The notes under the pieces were generated by a model. It saw nothing but the letters and a program-made list of their open reading frames with translations, had not been told where the DNA came from and searched no databases. Positions 1-9,028 of a stretch of 64,000 nucleotides of DNA are shown piece after piece. How positions within the stretch are numbered: the stretch's first letter is position 1; every line of letters begins with the position of its first letter. The DNA comes from Thiothrix fructosivorans (GTDB taxonomy: Bacteria > Pseudomonadota > Gammaproteobacteria > Thiotrichales > Thiotrichaceae): NCBI RefSeq assembly GCF_017349355.1, contig NZ_JAFMPM010000006.1, positions 1,178,001-1,242,000 of the forward strand. The letters are read 5' to 3'. A program made the translations under genes and the position numbers.

Positions 1-492
1 CAGCAAGCAGGGTTGCAACTGTATTTCGTCGCGGGTAAATCTGCTGGGATGCAGTTAGAAAACCCACGCCAAACTAGCGCTTTCTTGTATCCGCGCCAAT
101 ATGGCCCGGTCAGCCCAGCATTTTCTCGTGCCACGGTGAAAGACTGGGGGCAGGGCAAGCATATCTACATTTCCGGCACAACCAGCATTGTGGGGCATGA
201 AACCTTGCATATTGGCAATCCACTGCTGCAATTGGAAGAGTCCTTATGCAATTTGGAAGCCTTGCTAGGTCATGGCGATGCGACGCTGGGCTTGCCTGCC
301 CGCCGTGTGCGTGAGTTGACGCAATTGAAAGTGTATTTGCAAGATGCGGCCATTCTTGCGCCGATTCAGGCAAGACTGGCGGCGTATTTGGCTACAACTC
401 CACTCAGCCAGCGTCAGGTCGAGGTGCTCTATTTACAGGGGGATGTATGCCGTGCTGATCTGATGGTGGAAGTGGAAGGCATTTACGCTTGA
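1..492 (+). CDS. Chorismatase-like protein (FkbO/Hyg5/XanB2 type), 5' end outside window
   Basis: The reading frame is open from the first base, so the N-terminus lies upstream. The visible 163 residues carry the motif GHETLHIGNPLLQLEESL and a later KVYLQD. This pattern is typical of the C-terminal, RidA-like-fold half of chorismatases, which hydrolyse chorismate to hydroxybenzoates or dihydrodihydroxybenzoate. In XanB2-type enzymes the product feeds aryl-polyene or quinone-type pathways. The frame ends at a TGA, 76 bases before the next gene on the same strand. The family call rests on remembered motif similarity. The substrate pocket cannot be judged from a partial protein, and no aryl-polyene genes are visible in this window. 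Confidence 0.5.
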   Translation, partial: QQAGLQLYFVAGKSAGMQLENPRQTSAFLYPRQYGPVSPAFSRATVKDWGQGKHIYISGTTSIVGHETLHIGNPLLQLEESLCNLEALLGHGDATLGLPARRVRELTQLKVYLQDAAILAPIQARLAAYLATTPLSQRQVEVLYLQGDVCRADLMVEVEGIYA

Positions 493-568
493 GTTGAGAT
501 TTTGCATTGTCCGGTCTGGCGTGGCTGCCTACACTGCATCTTTTGTTGTTCACTGAGAAGGAAGTTTC

Positions 569-961
569 ATGTCATACGAATTCAATACCACGCTCCAAGG
601 CAGTTTTGATGAAGCGGTAGAAAAAGTCCGCGCTGTGTTGATGGAAGAACATCTGGGCGTGGTTAGCGAAGTCAATGTTCAAGCGATTTTCAAGAACAAA
701 ATGGATAAGGATATTCCACCTTACCGCATCTTCGGTGCGTGTAACCCCAAGCTGGCATCACAAATTTTAGACGTAGAACCTAATGCCGGAACGTTGTTAC
801 CGTGCAATTTCATTATGTATGAAACCACACCAGGCAATGTGGTGGTGAGCTTTATGGATCCCGTGACGGTATTGGGTCTGGCAGAAAGTGCGGCTGCGCA
901 CGAAGTCGGGCAGGTTGCCAAAGAAAAGCTCTTGCGTGTGGTGGCAAAACTCGCCGCTTAA
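569..961 (+). CDS. DUF302 domain protein
   Basis: A protein of 130 residues without signal peptide or membrane segment, so probably cytoplasmic. It has the layout of DUF302 proteins: an N-terminal stretch ending FDEAVEKVRAVLMEEHLGVV, a central YRIFGACNPKLA segment, and a C-terminal PCN plus VSFMDP motif. The biochemical role of DUF302 is not established. Members have been linked to heme or sulfur-related settings, but nothing here proves that. A good ribosome site (AGAAGGAAG) precedes the ATG. It converges on the reverse-strand P-II-like gene, overlapping its stop by four bases. Confidence 0.8.
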   Translation: MSYEFNTTLQGSFDEAVEKVRAVLMEEHLGVVSEVNVQAIFKNKMDKDIPPYRIFGACNPKLASQILDVEPNAGTLLPCNFIMYETTPGNVVVSFMDPVTVLGLAESAAAHEVGQVAKEKLLRVVAKLAA

Positions 962-1308
962 TCTTCTTCCTCTGGCAACGCTGGCAAATGGTACGGCGTT
1001 GCGCCCAGCAAGGTGTGCATATACATCAATCCGCCGTGCGGGCGGTTAATATCCGCCAGTTCGTAGATGTATTCAAATACATCATCCGCCTGTGCGGCAG
1101 GTACAGCGACGGTCAGCACTTCTTTTTCCAAGGTTTCGCCAATGCCGCGATAGCGCAGTGGGGTCAAACGCCCATTGCCGCGTGCATAGTGAATATCCAC
1201 CGCCGTTAAACCGTGCTGCTTGGTTAAAGCACGAGCAACCCGTAACGCCCGTCCTTTGGGTAGGATGCAGGTAATCACTTTCTGGGCAATGAGCCGAGGG
1301 TGTGGCAT
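958..1308 (-). CDS. P-II-like signalling protein (second copy of pair)
   Basis: A 116-residue protein starting MPHPRLIAQKV. I chose this start because AGGAG lies a few bases upstream of its ATG and the family begins here; the longer open frame upstream overlaps the preceding gene. It shows the P-II fold order: a first beta strand with VITCILPKGRALRVARAL, a T-loop-like region near YARGNGRLTPLRYRG, then EKEVLTVAVPAAQADDVFEYIYE. The canonical uridylylated Tyr-51 context of GlnB/GlnK is not seen, so this is a divergent P-II-like protein. It lies 17 bases downstream of a second P-II-like gene and probably shares an operon with it and the DUF1538 gene. Confidence 0.75.
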   Translation of the reverse strand: MPHPRLIAQKVITCILPKGRALRVARALTKQHGLTAVDIHYARGNGRLTPLRYRGIGETLEKEVLTVAVPAAQADDVFEYIYELADINRPHGGLMYMHTLLGATPYHLPALPEEED

Positions 1309-1325
1309 GGCGCAAACTCCTGTGC

Positions 1326-1700
1326 TTATTCGGGGGTATGGTGTTGTGTCAAGCGTTCCACGATTTCGGGCGGAATAAAGGTGGCGGCTTTTTCCAAGGG
1401 TGTTACCCACATAAAGCCCATACCGGGGGTATCCATATTGCCCGCAAGGTACATTTTCTCGAATACGCGGTCGAGCTGATCGGTGGAAACCACAATATTG
1501 ACGACCTCTTTTTCGGCTTCAATTGCCAGCCCCATAATGCCTAAACGTTCGCGTACCCCGCGCCCACGCGCATAGTGGATGCTTGCGCCTTGCGCTCCGG
1601 CTTCTTGCGCGGCTTTGACAATATCATCCGCCATGCTGCGCTGGACAACGGCGCTGATCAGGGCAACATCAGTGAGAACGACGATTTCACGTTTGCTCAT
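1326..1700 (-). CDS. P-II-like signalling protein (first copy of pair)
   Basis: A 124-residue protein with the P-II-like plan: an N-terminal strand VVLTDVALISAVVQ, a short T-loop segment around HYARGRGVRERLGI, and a C-terminal VNIVVSTDQLDRVFEKMY strand-helix. It resembles its downstream neighbour (shared HYARG and a GLMYMH/GMGFMW-type ending), suggesting tandem duplication. Its ATG overlaps the TGA of the upstream DUF1538 gene (ATGA), which implies translational coupling. P-II proteins bind adenine nucleotides and small metabolites and often gate a membrane transporter; the DUF1538 protein is the obvious candidate partner here. The partner idea is inference. Confidence 0.78.
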   Translation of the reverse strand: MSKREIVVLTDVALISAVVQRSMADDIVKAAQEAGAQGASIHYARGRGVRERLGIMGLAIEAEKEVVNIVVSTDQLDRVFEKMYLAGNMDTPGMGFMWVTPLEKAATFIPPEIVERLTQHHTPE

Positions 1701-3475
1701 ACACGGCTTACCTTCGGCTTAAGAATGGTTGATGGAGTGGCATAGTAGCGTTGTTTGCGGTTCACCTTCCAGCGTATCCACAAACCCGTCAACATCACCG
1801 AGAGGATGGGGCAAATCGATGCCATCGCTAGAATACCGAAACCCTCAATCGCGTGTACCGCATTGCCGAAACCCAGCCCCATTGCCAGCACGAGCGGGAC
1901 GGTGACAGGGCCGGTAGTGACACCCGCACTGTCCCATGCGATATTGACGAATTCTTCACTCGACAAATGGGTAAGAACCACGGCAAGCGCATAACCCGGC
2001 AATAATAACCAGACCAGCGAAAAGCCAAACACGATTTTGGCAACCCCCAGTGCAATGCCGAAGGCCACCCCAAACGATACTGAATACATCAATACCGGCT
2101 TGCGGAATGCACCGTTGGTGAGGGTTTCCACCGTCATGCCCAGCGCATTGAGGGCAGGTTCAGCAAGCGTTGCTCCAAACCCCAGCAGCCATGCAAACGC
2201 CAGCGCTAACATCAGCCCAATCACAACTTGGTACAGCGGGCTTTGCGTAACCGCTTCAATCGCCATGAAGGCTGCCGGAATCAAGCTGCCCGATTGCCCG
2301 CCCAGTTTCGCCAAGCCGTAGCTCAAGCCAAGGTTGAACATGATCATGCCCAACACCGCAAGGGTAATGCCGTAAGTGATATGCCCCGGTTGCTGGATAG
2401 TTTCTTTGAGCACGCCCCAGAGAATCAGCAGCAAAAACAACACCAATGGCACAATCGCCCGTAAGCCGCTAATGATTTCCTGCCAGGGCGTTTGGGTGTA
2501 CCACGCGGGTGTGGTGCTCAGTTGGGCGGCATGAGTGGCAGCAGCAATAATCTCCGCAGGGCTGGTGGTAAACGCGAGGTATAGCGCGAGCAATTGCACG
2601 CTGAGAATGGGGAATAACGAGGCAAGCGTGACAATGCCGAAACCAGAGAGTGACGATTGTTCCTTGCCTGCTGAAGCTGAAATACCAATGCCGAGTGCCA
2701 GTACTAACGGGACGGTGACAGGGCCAGTGGTAACTGCGCCGCTATCCCACGCCAGCCCCAACGTTTTGCTGAGTTCGGGGTCAAACTCCATGTACAGGGT
2801 TAGACCGATAATCGGGATTAGCGAAAAGTAAATCAGCGGTTTTAGACTCCAGCCATTCAGCAGGCGTAGTGTGCCAAGTACGGCGGCTGCGCCAACGCCA
2901 ATGCCGACCATGAGCACCAACACGCCCGACCAGTCATTTAGTAAGGCGTATAAATACGGCGCTGATTCTACTTGGACAATTTGCCCCGCTGCTTTGAGTG
3001 CGCCCATCGCGGGTTCAGCAAAAGTGACACCGATGCCGAGGAGTAGGGCGATGATCAGCACAATGGGGAGTGTAGCTTTGGCAGGTAAGGTATTGCCGAG
3101 GATTTCCCCAAAAGGCATCAGACCGACCTTCAATCCTTCGAGAAAAAACATTAAGCCGAGGATAACGGCAAAGAGTCCGCCACTGATAATGCCTGCATCG
3201 GTGATGGCTTGCTGAAGGATAAACACTTGGAACAACATCAAATACGCTGCCAGCGGTATCACCGCTTTGAGTTGCTCCATCAGGCGGCTGCTGATGTAGG
3301 GCTGAATCAGGCGGTAAGCATCCACCCAGCGCAGCCGGATTTTGGGGGCTTGATAGGGAATTTCTGCGCCATCGGCATCACGCCACACTTTGGGGGTGAG
3401 GTTGTTGTACGAAATGCGTTGTTGTTGAAGCGTAATTTCGCGCACAAATGCGCCAAAGCGGATTTCAGTTGGCAT
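1697..3475 (-). CDS. DUF1538 membrane protein, internally duplicated, probable transporter
   Basis: A 592-residue polytopic membrane protein. It consists of two homologous halves, each with an EPA-containing motif (FAEPAMGALK, LAEPALNALG) and a near-identical signature, WDSGAVTTGPVTVPLVLALG in the first half and WDSAGVTTGPVTVPLVLAMG in the second. Many hydrophobic helices surround these signatures. This is the two-domain DUF1538 layout; the duplication resembles inverted-repeat transporters, but no substrate is established. I chose the internal ATG at 3475 because AGGGGA sits just upstream of it, while the longer start at 3511 has no ribosome site. The downstream gene overlaps by four bases. 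Confidence 0.8.
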   Translation of the reverse strand: MPTEIRFGAFVREITLQQQRISYNNLTPKVWRDADGAEIPYQAPKIRLRWVDAYRLIQPYISSRLMEQLKAVIPLAAYLMLFQVFILQQAITDAGIISGGLFAVILGLMFFLEGLKVGLMPFGEILGNTLPAKATLPIVLIIALLLGIGVTFAEPAMGALKAAGQIVQVESAPYLYALLNDWSGVLVLMVGIGVGAAAVLGTLRLLNGWSLKPLIYFSLIPIIGLTLYMEFDPELSKTLGLAWDSGAVTTGPVTVPLVLALGIGISASAGKEQSSLSGFGIVTLASLFPILSVQLLALYLAFTTSPAEIIAAATHAAQLSTTPAWYTQTPWQEIISGLRAIVPLVLFLLLILWGVLKETIQQPGHITYGITLAVLGMIMFNLGLSYGLAKLGGQSGSLIPAAFMAIEAVTQSPLYQVVIGLMLALAFAWLLGFGATLAEPALNALGMTVETLTNGAFRKPVLMYSVSFGVAFGIALGVAKIVFGFSLVWLLLPGYALAVVLTHLSSEEFVNIAWDSAGVTTGPVTVPLVLAMGLGFGNAVHAIEGFGILAMASICPILSVMLTGLWIRWKVNRKQRYYATPSTILKPKVSRV

Positions 3476-3587
3476 GTGTTCCCCTGCTACTGCTCGGTCT
3501 GCTTTGACCATACCATAAAGAAACCCGTTGCTTTAATAGCTTTGGCTAATGTTTTTCCCACCTTAACGCTAATGCTTAAAGCTTGTG

Positions 3588-4208
3588 CTAGCAATCGGTG
3601 TCAATCATTTCGCTGGTATAAGTGTGGTACACGCTACTGGATGCGGTGTAAGGCCACGTTGGCCAGTCCGTGCCGCCCGCGAAAAGTACACTACCCGTCA
3701 AGCCGGTTTGCGCGGGCAGGTTGGTGAATTTCACCCACAGCCTGAAATTGCCTGCGCCATGCAGCGATTCTGCCGTTTTGAGCATGGCAATCAGGGCAAG
3801 TTTGGCGGTGTCTTTGGTTTTTTGGCGACCCGCCACGGTATTGCCATTGAGCGTATTGAACCCCGCCATATTTAACGTGAACGAGTATTCAGTAATACCG
3901 CTACTGGTGTAACGGTCAAAGTTGTAGGTGTAGGGAATGGTGGTCGTGCCCTTGACCAGCATATTGATGTTGGCATAGGTATTCGTGCCGCCCAAGTGCT
4001 GATGCAGGGTTTTGGTTTCCGAGAAGATGCCCATCATCATGCTGGGCAGGGGAATGCCGAATTCAGCTTCCATGATTTGCTTGTGTAAGCACACAAACTC
4101 ACTTTGGGTGCGCTGATAGGGGATGAAGAATTCGGTGTATTCGGAAACGGTTGCCTGTAGGTCGGTGGCGGCAATCAGCAGTGCGATAGAAGCCAGTAGA
4201 GTTTTCAT
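3588..4208 (-). CDS. Secreted protein of unknown function
   Basis: A 206-residue protein with a clear N-terminal signal peptide (MKTLLASIALLIAATDLQA), so it is exported to the periplasm or beyond. I do not recognise a domain. The mature part is rich in Thr, Tyr and Asn and contains a repeated aromatic pattern (IPYTYNFDRYT, YSFTLNMAGFN), then WVKFTNLP and a C-terminal WPTWPY stretch. There are two cysteines, one early (FVCLHK) and one as the last residue. The many beta-prone segments suggest a beta-sandwich or small barrel. It stands alone between the DUF1538 operon and a degraded mobile element and has no obvious partner. Confidence 0.65.
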   Translation of the reverse strand: MKTLLASIALLIAATDLQATVSEYTEFFIPYQRTQSEFVCLHKQIMEAEFGIPLPSMMMGIFSETKTLHQHLGGTNTYANINMLVKGTTTIPYTYNFDRYTSSGITEYSFTLNMAGFNTLNGNTVAGRQKTKDTAKLALIAMLKTAESLHGAGNFRLWVKFTNLPAQTGLTGSVLFAGGTDWPTWPYTASSSVYHTYTSEMIDTDC

Positions 4209-4306
4209 CTTGCGCCTCGCGGGGGTGAGGGCATAACGCTATGCCTGTGTTCACTATACGCCAATCATCCACTCCGGCAAGCGCCCCATCGCCCGTTATT
4301 CTGAAC

Positions 4307-4525
4307 CTATACAAACCTACTCATGATAGATTTATTGTCAGATTTCTGCTTCATCGAGGCTGCCCAGAGGAACGGCTTGGTTATTGCCATTAAAACTCCC
4401 ACAGTGGGGGGCTTTACGCTGATGAGGCGACCGCTTGCTCCCCCAGGTCTCACGACCTCTCCACAGACTTTACATCCGGCGTAACTCGCCGTAGGTGATT
4501 GTGCTAAAGCAACCGGACTTACCTC
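4307..4525 (-). pseudogene. Remnant of a tnpB 3' end (IS200/IS605-type right end)
   Basis: On the reverse strand a 72-codon frame without a start runs to a TAG at 4307. It includes CKVCGEVVRPGG and ends AASMKQKSDNKSIMSRFV, like the degenerate C-terminal tails of TnpB proteins. The last part matches the tail of the tnpB gene at 9029-9113: both have ATGAAGCAG, then 29 or 30 bases, then GTTTGTATA followed by RGTT. I read it as the right end of a second, older TnpB element in opposite orientation, with its body lost. A pairable GCCCCCCAC/GTGGG segment lies near 4396-4413. The name depends on the match with the neighbouring element and is not certain. Confidence 0.5.
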
Positions 4526-4580
4526 TCAAAGCAGGTTCGAGAAAACCGTCAATCTCCCCACTAATGTAGTAGATAGTGCG

Positions 4581-5369
4581 CTATTTCTCCACATTGATAA
4601 CGACCAAGTTACCCATTTTGATGATATTTGGATAATTAGGTGCAACTTTTATGCTAACTGTTACTAACCCCTTCATTTCGGCATGAATCCGCCGATAGTC
4701 CGGCATAAACCCCGCCACCAACGCCCAAAATCGCTTGGAATGGTTCATCTCCACCGTATGGCACAGCTCGTGGATCAGCGTATAGCGCACCCATTCCGGC
4801 GGTAGCAAGATCAGCTTTTCGTTGAGGTTGATATTGCCCCGCGAAGAACAACTTCCCCAGCGCGTTTGCTGCCCCTTCACGCGGCAATTGACGTATTGCA
4901 AGCCTGTTTCTGCCGCCACTTGTTGCAACTGTTTGCCTAAATGCACCTGCGCATAGCCGCGCAACCACTGGCGTAACGCCTGCTGGCAAGCGGCTGGAGC
5001 GTTGATTGCACCGCTAAGTGTCAGGCTGGTGTGTTCAACGTAGTGCAGCGTAATGTTCTTACGGTCGGTAGGTGTGTAAATGACGGGCAGACTTTCGCCC
5101 GTTGCCAGCAATGCCAAGTGTTCCGGCAGCGTGGCAAGCGCCGCGACGGGTGGGGGATGTTGCGCCAATTTTTGCAGGGCAGCGGTAATCCACGCTTGTT
5201 GGCTGAGTACCCATTGGTGCAAAGCGTGGGTGCTTATGCCCAGCGGTTGTGTGACCACTAACCCCTTGCTGGGGTGTAATTGCATCCGCAAGTATTTTGC
5301 CCGCGCAGAGGGGCGGATGGTGTAGCTTAGCGCGTGACCATTAGGGAGTTTCAGGTAGGTGGTGTTCAT
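4581..5369 (-). CDS. YgjP/DUF45-type zinc metallopeptidase with atypical C-terminal tail
   Basis: A 262-residue protein with the zinc-binding HELCH motif followed by EMNHSKRFW, as in the M48-like YgjP (DUF45, SprT-like) family, and the family signature QQTRWGSCSSRGNINLN shortly before it. There is no signal peptide, so it is probably cytoplasmic. These proteins normally end soon after the MPDYRR-type motif. Here about 28 further residues follow (from GLVTVSIKVAP to the stop) that look unrelated. The reverse-strand tnpB remnant begins just beyond the stop, so insertion of that element may have replaced the original C-terminus. The catalytic core looks intact. Confidence 0.8.
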   Translation of the reverse strand: MNTTYLKLPNGHALSYTIRPSARAKYLRMQLHPSKGLVVTQPLGISTHALHQWVLSQQAWITAALQKLAQHPPPVAALATLPEHLALLATGESLPVIYTPTDRKNITLHYVEHTSLTLSGAINAPAACQQALRQWLRGYAQVHLGKQLQQVAAETGLQYVNCRVKGQQTRWGSCSSRGNINLNEKLILLPPEWVRYTLIHELCHTVEMNHSKRFWALVAGFMPDYRRIHAEMKGLVTVSIKVAPNYPNIIKMGNLVVINVEK

Positions 5370-5479
5370 GGGGGTTTGAAACAGTTACCATAAAATCTAT
5401 CTAAATCTATGCAAACTTCATCATTTTGGTTAGGTTTATAAAGGCGTAGTGCCGTTTATCCGTAAAGGATAGCAGCAAA

Positions 5480-5513
5480 AGCACGGATGACTAGACAACT
5501 ATCACACCGTGCT
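5480..5513 (+). repeat. Subterminal hairpin at left end of tnpB element
   Basis: AGCACGG at 5480-5486 pairs with CCGTGCT at 5507-5513 around a 20-base loop, 14 bases upstream of the tnpB ATG. Subterminal imperfect hairpins are the ends recognised in single-strand transposition of IS200/IS605 elements. This assignment rests on position and pairing only. Confidence 0.4.
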
Positions 5514-5527
5514 GCATTCTGTTTGCC

Positions 5528-6651
5528 ATGATTATCAGCCACAAAATCCGCCTCAACCCCAACAATAAGCAAGCCACGTACTTGGCGAAAGCCGCAGGTA
5601 CAGCGCGGTTTGCCTACAACTGGGCATTGGCGGAATGGCAAATCCAATACGCGGCGTGGAAGGAAGACAACAGCCAGCCAAAGCCCAACCAGATGTTGCT
5701 ACGTCGCCAACTCAACAGCATCAAGCGCGAACAATTCCCGTGGATGCTGGAAGTCACCAAAAATGCCCCGCAAATGGCAATTATCCAACTCGGCGCAGCC
5801 TTCAAAAACTTCTTTGCAGGACGTGCCAAGTACCCGCAATTCAAAAAGAAAGGCAAAAGCCGCGACAGTTTCACTCTTACCAATGACCAGTTTGCCATCG
5901 ACGGTTGCCGCATCCGCATTCCCAACCTTGGGTTAGTACGGATGCGGGAAACGTTACGCTTTTCCGGTAAAATCCTCTCTGCCACCATTTCCCGCAACGC
6001 TGATCAGTGGTTTGCCAGCATCACCGTGGATACGGATCAAAACCACCTCCCGCCTGCCGAAAACCAAGGCACGGTGGGGGTGGATTTGGGCGTATCTGCA
6101 CTGGCAACCCTGTCAACGGGGGAAAAAGTGGTCGGAGCGAAACCGCATAAAGCCTTGCTTTCCCGCCTACAACGGCTATCCCGCAGCTTGTCACGCAAAG
6201 TCAAAGGCAGTGCCAACCGCCACAAGGCGAAACAGAAGTTGGCAAAACTTCACGCACGTATCGCCAACATCCGCCAAAACAGTTTGCACCAACTCACCAC
6301 GGATTTGACCCGCCGTTTCCACACCGTCGGCATTGAAGATTTGAACGTGTCAGGCATGGTGAAAAACCGACATTTATCCCGAGCGATCAGCGACATGGGG
6401 TTTTTCGAGTTTCGGCGGCAACTGGAATACAAAGCCGATAGGCGGGGTGCGGTGGTCGTGGTGGCTGATCGGTTTTTTGCCTCCAGCAAGACGTGTTCTG
6501 CTTCTGGCTGTGGGCATAAAGTGGACAAGCTGCCGCTGTCGGTACGTGAATGGACTTGCCCCCTTTGTGGTGTAGTCCATGACCGTGACATCAATGCCGC
6601 CAAAAATTTGGAAAAATATGCCGTGAGTTCCACGGTGTCTGCCTGTGGAGG
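5528..6651 (+). CDS. tnpB: RNA-guided nuclease TnpB, 5' exon (374 residues)
   Basis: OrfB/TnpB of the IS200/IS605 type, a compact RNA-guided DNA nuclease related to Cas12. The RuvC-like catalytic set is present: D186 in GVDLG, E270 in GIEDLN, and the HDRDINAAKN motif with D352/D354. A zinc ribbon uses C323, C328, C344 and C347. The N-terminus (MIISHKIRLNPNNKQ) and the KYPQFKKKGKSRDSF region are typical. Translated without splicing, the frame would end in an unrelated tail at 6676. Joined to 9029-9113 it continues in frame to a normal TnpB C-terminus ending MKQEFNRKLDLG. The interruption lies after the catalytic motifs, so even an unspliced product might keep activity. Confidence 0.9.
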
Positions 6652-7253
6652 GTGCGACCTGATGCCTCTTAAGTGATTGTTTCATTTGTCAAAAGCAAAA
6701 GAGAAACCTGGTGTTTCGCCACCAGTAGCCTACTGACCCATGCGGTGCTGGTAACGGTGCGGTGTGAAGCGGTCAGGACAAAGTAACCTGCCATAAGGCG
6801 GCGTAGGTTTCGTGAGGAAACACGCTATCTGTAAGCATCAATGCGGATGGGAGCTAGGCTTGATGGTATGACTAACGAAAGTGAACTGCTGATAAACATC
6901 GTAAAGCAGAACGAGCTAAAGATGCTGACAAGCTTGAGCCAAAAGGCAAATGGCTGGTTAATCCCCTCCTCCATGGGATTACGCGGACACAACAGCCATC
7001 GGTGAACAGGCAGGGTCTACCCCATCATTGTCACTCAAGTGGAACAGGATAAGCCCGTATCCCCGCCAGCAATGGCAAGCCGACCGTAAGGGAAGCCGAT
7101 GGGAATGCGGGTATGGGATGCCAGAAAAAGCGAATGCCACTCTGTAATGGGGTGGACAGGGGTTGAAACATCACCCTGCCCAAAAGGGTGCAGACTTCTG
7201 GCGGGTCTCTCTTTGCAGGAGAGTTTGTAGGACTTTTACAGGAGGTTGGACAA

Positions 7254-8943
7254 ATGAACGAAGCGCAAGCCAAGTGTGCCACCCCCGATGGCGTGGTGGA
7301 TTGGCACGGAATTGACCGGGCAAAAGCACATCAGGCCACCCAAAAGCTGCAAGTGCGTATTGCAAAGGCAATCCGGGAAGGGAAGCACCGCAAGGCAAAA
7401 TCCTTGCAATGGCTACTGACCCACTCGTTTTACGCCAAATGCATGGCGGTCAAACGTGTCACGGAAAACAGCGGCAAAAAGACTGCCGGGGTGGACAATG
7501 AAACTTGGGACACTCCACCGGCCAAAGCCAAAGCAATAGTGGGTCTCAAACGCAGGGGCTACAAGCCCCAGCCACTGAGACGGGTATATATTCCCAAAGC
7601 AAACGGCAAGCAACGCCCGTTAGGCATCCCGACGATGAAAGACAGGGCTATGCAAGCACTTCACTTGCTTGCCCTTGAACCCATCTCGGAAACCACAGCC
7701 GACCCGAACTCATACGGGTTCAGGCCAAAACGGGGTTGCAAGGACGCCAGCGGAACAGATATTCATCAGCATGGCGCAAAAAACGCAGGCAAAGTGGGTA
7801 TTGGAGGCAGACATCGCCGGGTGCTTTGATAACATTAGCCATGAATGGTTGCTCGCCAACATCCCTACGGATACGGCGATACTCAGGAAATGGCTGAAGG
7901 CAGGGTTCGTGTGGAAGGGGTGCGCTCCGATACGGAAGCAGGCACTCCACAGGGCGGTATCATATCCCCCGTACTGGCAAACATGGCACTGGACGGATTG
8001 GCGGGTAAACTGGCTAAAGCCTTCCCAAAAATCACTGGACGTGGCAGGGCGACCAAGGTCAATTATATCCGATATGCCGATGACTTCATCATCACGGGCA
8101 CAAGCCCGGAAGTGCTGGAAGAAGCCAAAACCATCACTGAACGGTTTCTGGAGGCAAGGGGACTAATCCTCTCACCGGAAAAGACCAAGGTGGTGAACAT
8201 CTCAGAAGGTTTCGACTTTCTGGGCTGGAATTTCCGGCAAGTACAACGGGAAGATGATGATCAAACCTGCCAAGAAGAACGTTAAAAACTTCTTGGCAGG
8301 CATCAGGCAACTGATAGACAGTAATAAGACCGCCACACAGGAAAACCTGATCCGCCTCCTCAACCCCAAAATACGGGGATGGACGGAGTACCACAAAAAC
8401 CAAGTGGCAAAGGAAACATTTTCCGATGTTGATCATGCCATCTGGAAAAAGCTATGGAAATGGGCAAGACGGCGACACCCCAACAAACCCAAAATGTGGG
8501 TCAAGGCTAAGTATTGGCCTCACCACAATGGGTGTAACTGGACGTTTAGGGTAAAGGTGCTGGACAGGAAAGGGAATGGGGTGTGGCTTGACCTGTTCAA
8601 GGCATCCTCTGTTCCCATTGTCCGGCATGTCAAGATTAAGGCAGATGCGAACCCCTATGACCCGGCGCAGGAAGAATACTTTGAGGAGCGGTTTCAACGC
8701 CACTTCAAGGAGGAAGCCCACGGCGCTAGGATCAAATACCTCTGGCACTCACAGGACGGCAAGTGTACCGCTTGTGGGCAAAACCTGACCAAGCAAACAG
8801 GGTGGCACGTCCACCATGTTATATGGCGGGTAAAAGGGGGTACGGATGACTCGCGGAACTTGGTCTTAATGCACCCGGACTGTCACCGACAATTACACAG
8901 CCGTGTAAACCGTGGGTTGCCGACCACCCTGAAAAGTGGCTGA
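7254..8943 (+). pseudogene. ltrA: Group II intron reverse transcriptase/maturase with HNH domain, three frameshifts
   Basis: It starts at ATG 7254 behind AGGAGG. Homologous protein sequence runs through three frame changes: near 7745-7760 (after YGFRPKRGCKDA, continuing EQIFISMAQKTQ), near 7905-7925 (before TPQGGIISPVLANMALDG) and near 8225-8245 (between FLGWNFR and IKPAKKNVKNFLAG). The reverse transcriptase catalytic box YADD is intact around 8073-8084. The C-terminus has the maturase X region and an HNH nuclease domain with CTACGQ, HVHHVIW and HPDCHRQLH. As written no full-length maturase can be made, so the intron would need a maturase supplied in trans. Three indels in 1.7 kb could also reflect sequencing error. 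Confidence 0.85.
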
Positions 8944-8953
8944 AGAGAGGCTT

Positions 8954-8987
8954 GAGCCGTATGTGGTGAAAATCACAAGTACGGTTC
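8954..8987 (+). ncRNA. Group II intron domain V
   Basis: This 34-base segment begins GAGCCGT and ends ACGGTTC, which pair with each other and contain the catalytic AGC triad. The upper stem TGTGGT/ATCACA is capped by a GAAA tetraloop, with a small bulge on the 3' side. It is followed by a domain VI-like hairpin (about 8990-9024) leading to the 3' splice site. These are hallmarks of group II catalytic RNA. Confidence 0.9.
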
Positions 8988-9028
8988 TTAGGGGAGGATG
9001 GTGCAGTAATGTACTGTTCTTACCCGAC

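Larger units (their letters stand above)
6652..9028 (+). mobile_element. Group II intron inserted in tnpB
   Basis: The 5' end is GTGCGACC at 6652, matching the GUGYG consensus. The 3' end is TTACCCGAC at 9020-9028, a usual bacterial group II terminus. Domain V lies at 8954-8987. The six bases before the intron (TGGAGG, 6646-6651) are an exact reverse complement of CCTCCA at 6968-6973 in domain I, a good IBS1/EBS1 pair; an EBS2 partner is not clear. Removing 6652-9028 restores the tnpB reading frame through 28 codons to a TAA. Bases 6652-7253 are the structured RNA before the maturase gene. Domain IV holds the frameshifted reverse transcriptase. Confidence 0.88.

Noticed and set aside
4400-4525. 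Structured segment considered as an IscB-associated HEARO-type RNA
   Set aside because: No IscB gene follows, and the reading frame and right-end motif fit a tnpB 3' remnant better.
6652-6676. tnpB ending at the stop at 6676
   Set aside because: The last eight codons are intron sequence. The natural tail is at 9029-9113.
6757-6761. Second GTGCG as alternative 5' end of the group II intron
   Set aside because: Using it leaves 105 bases unexplained and gives no in-frame tnpB join or IBS1 match. The GTGCG at 6652 satisfies both.
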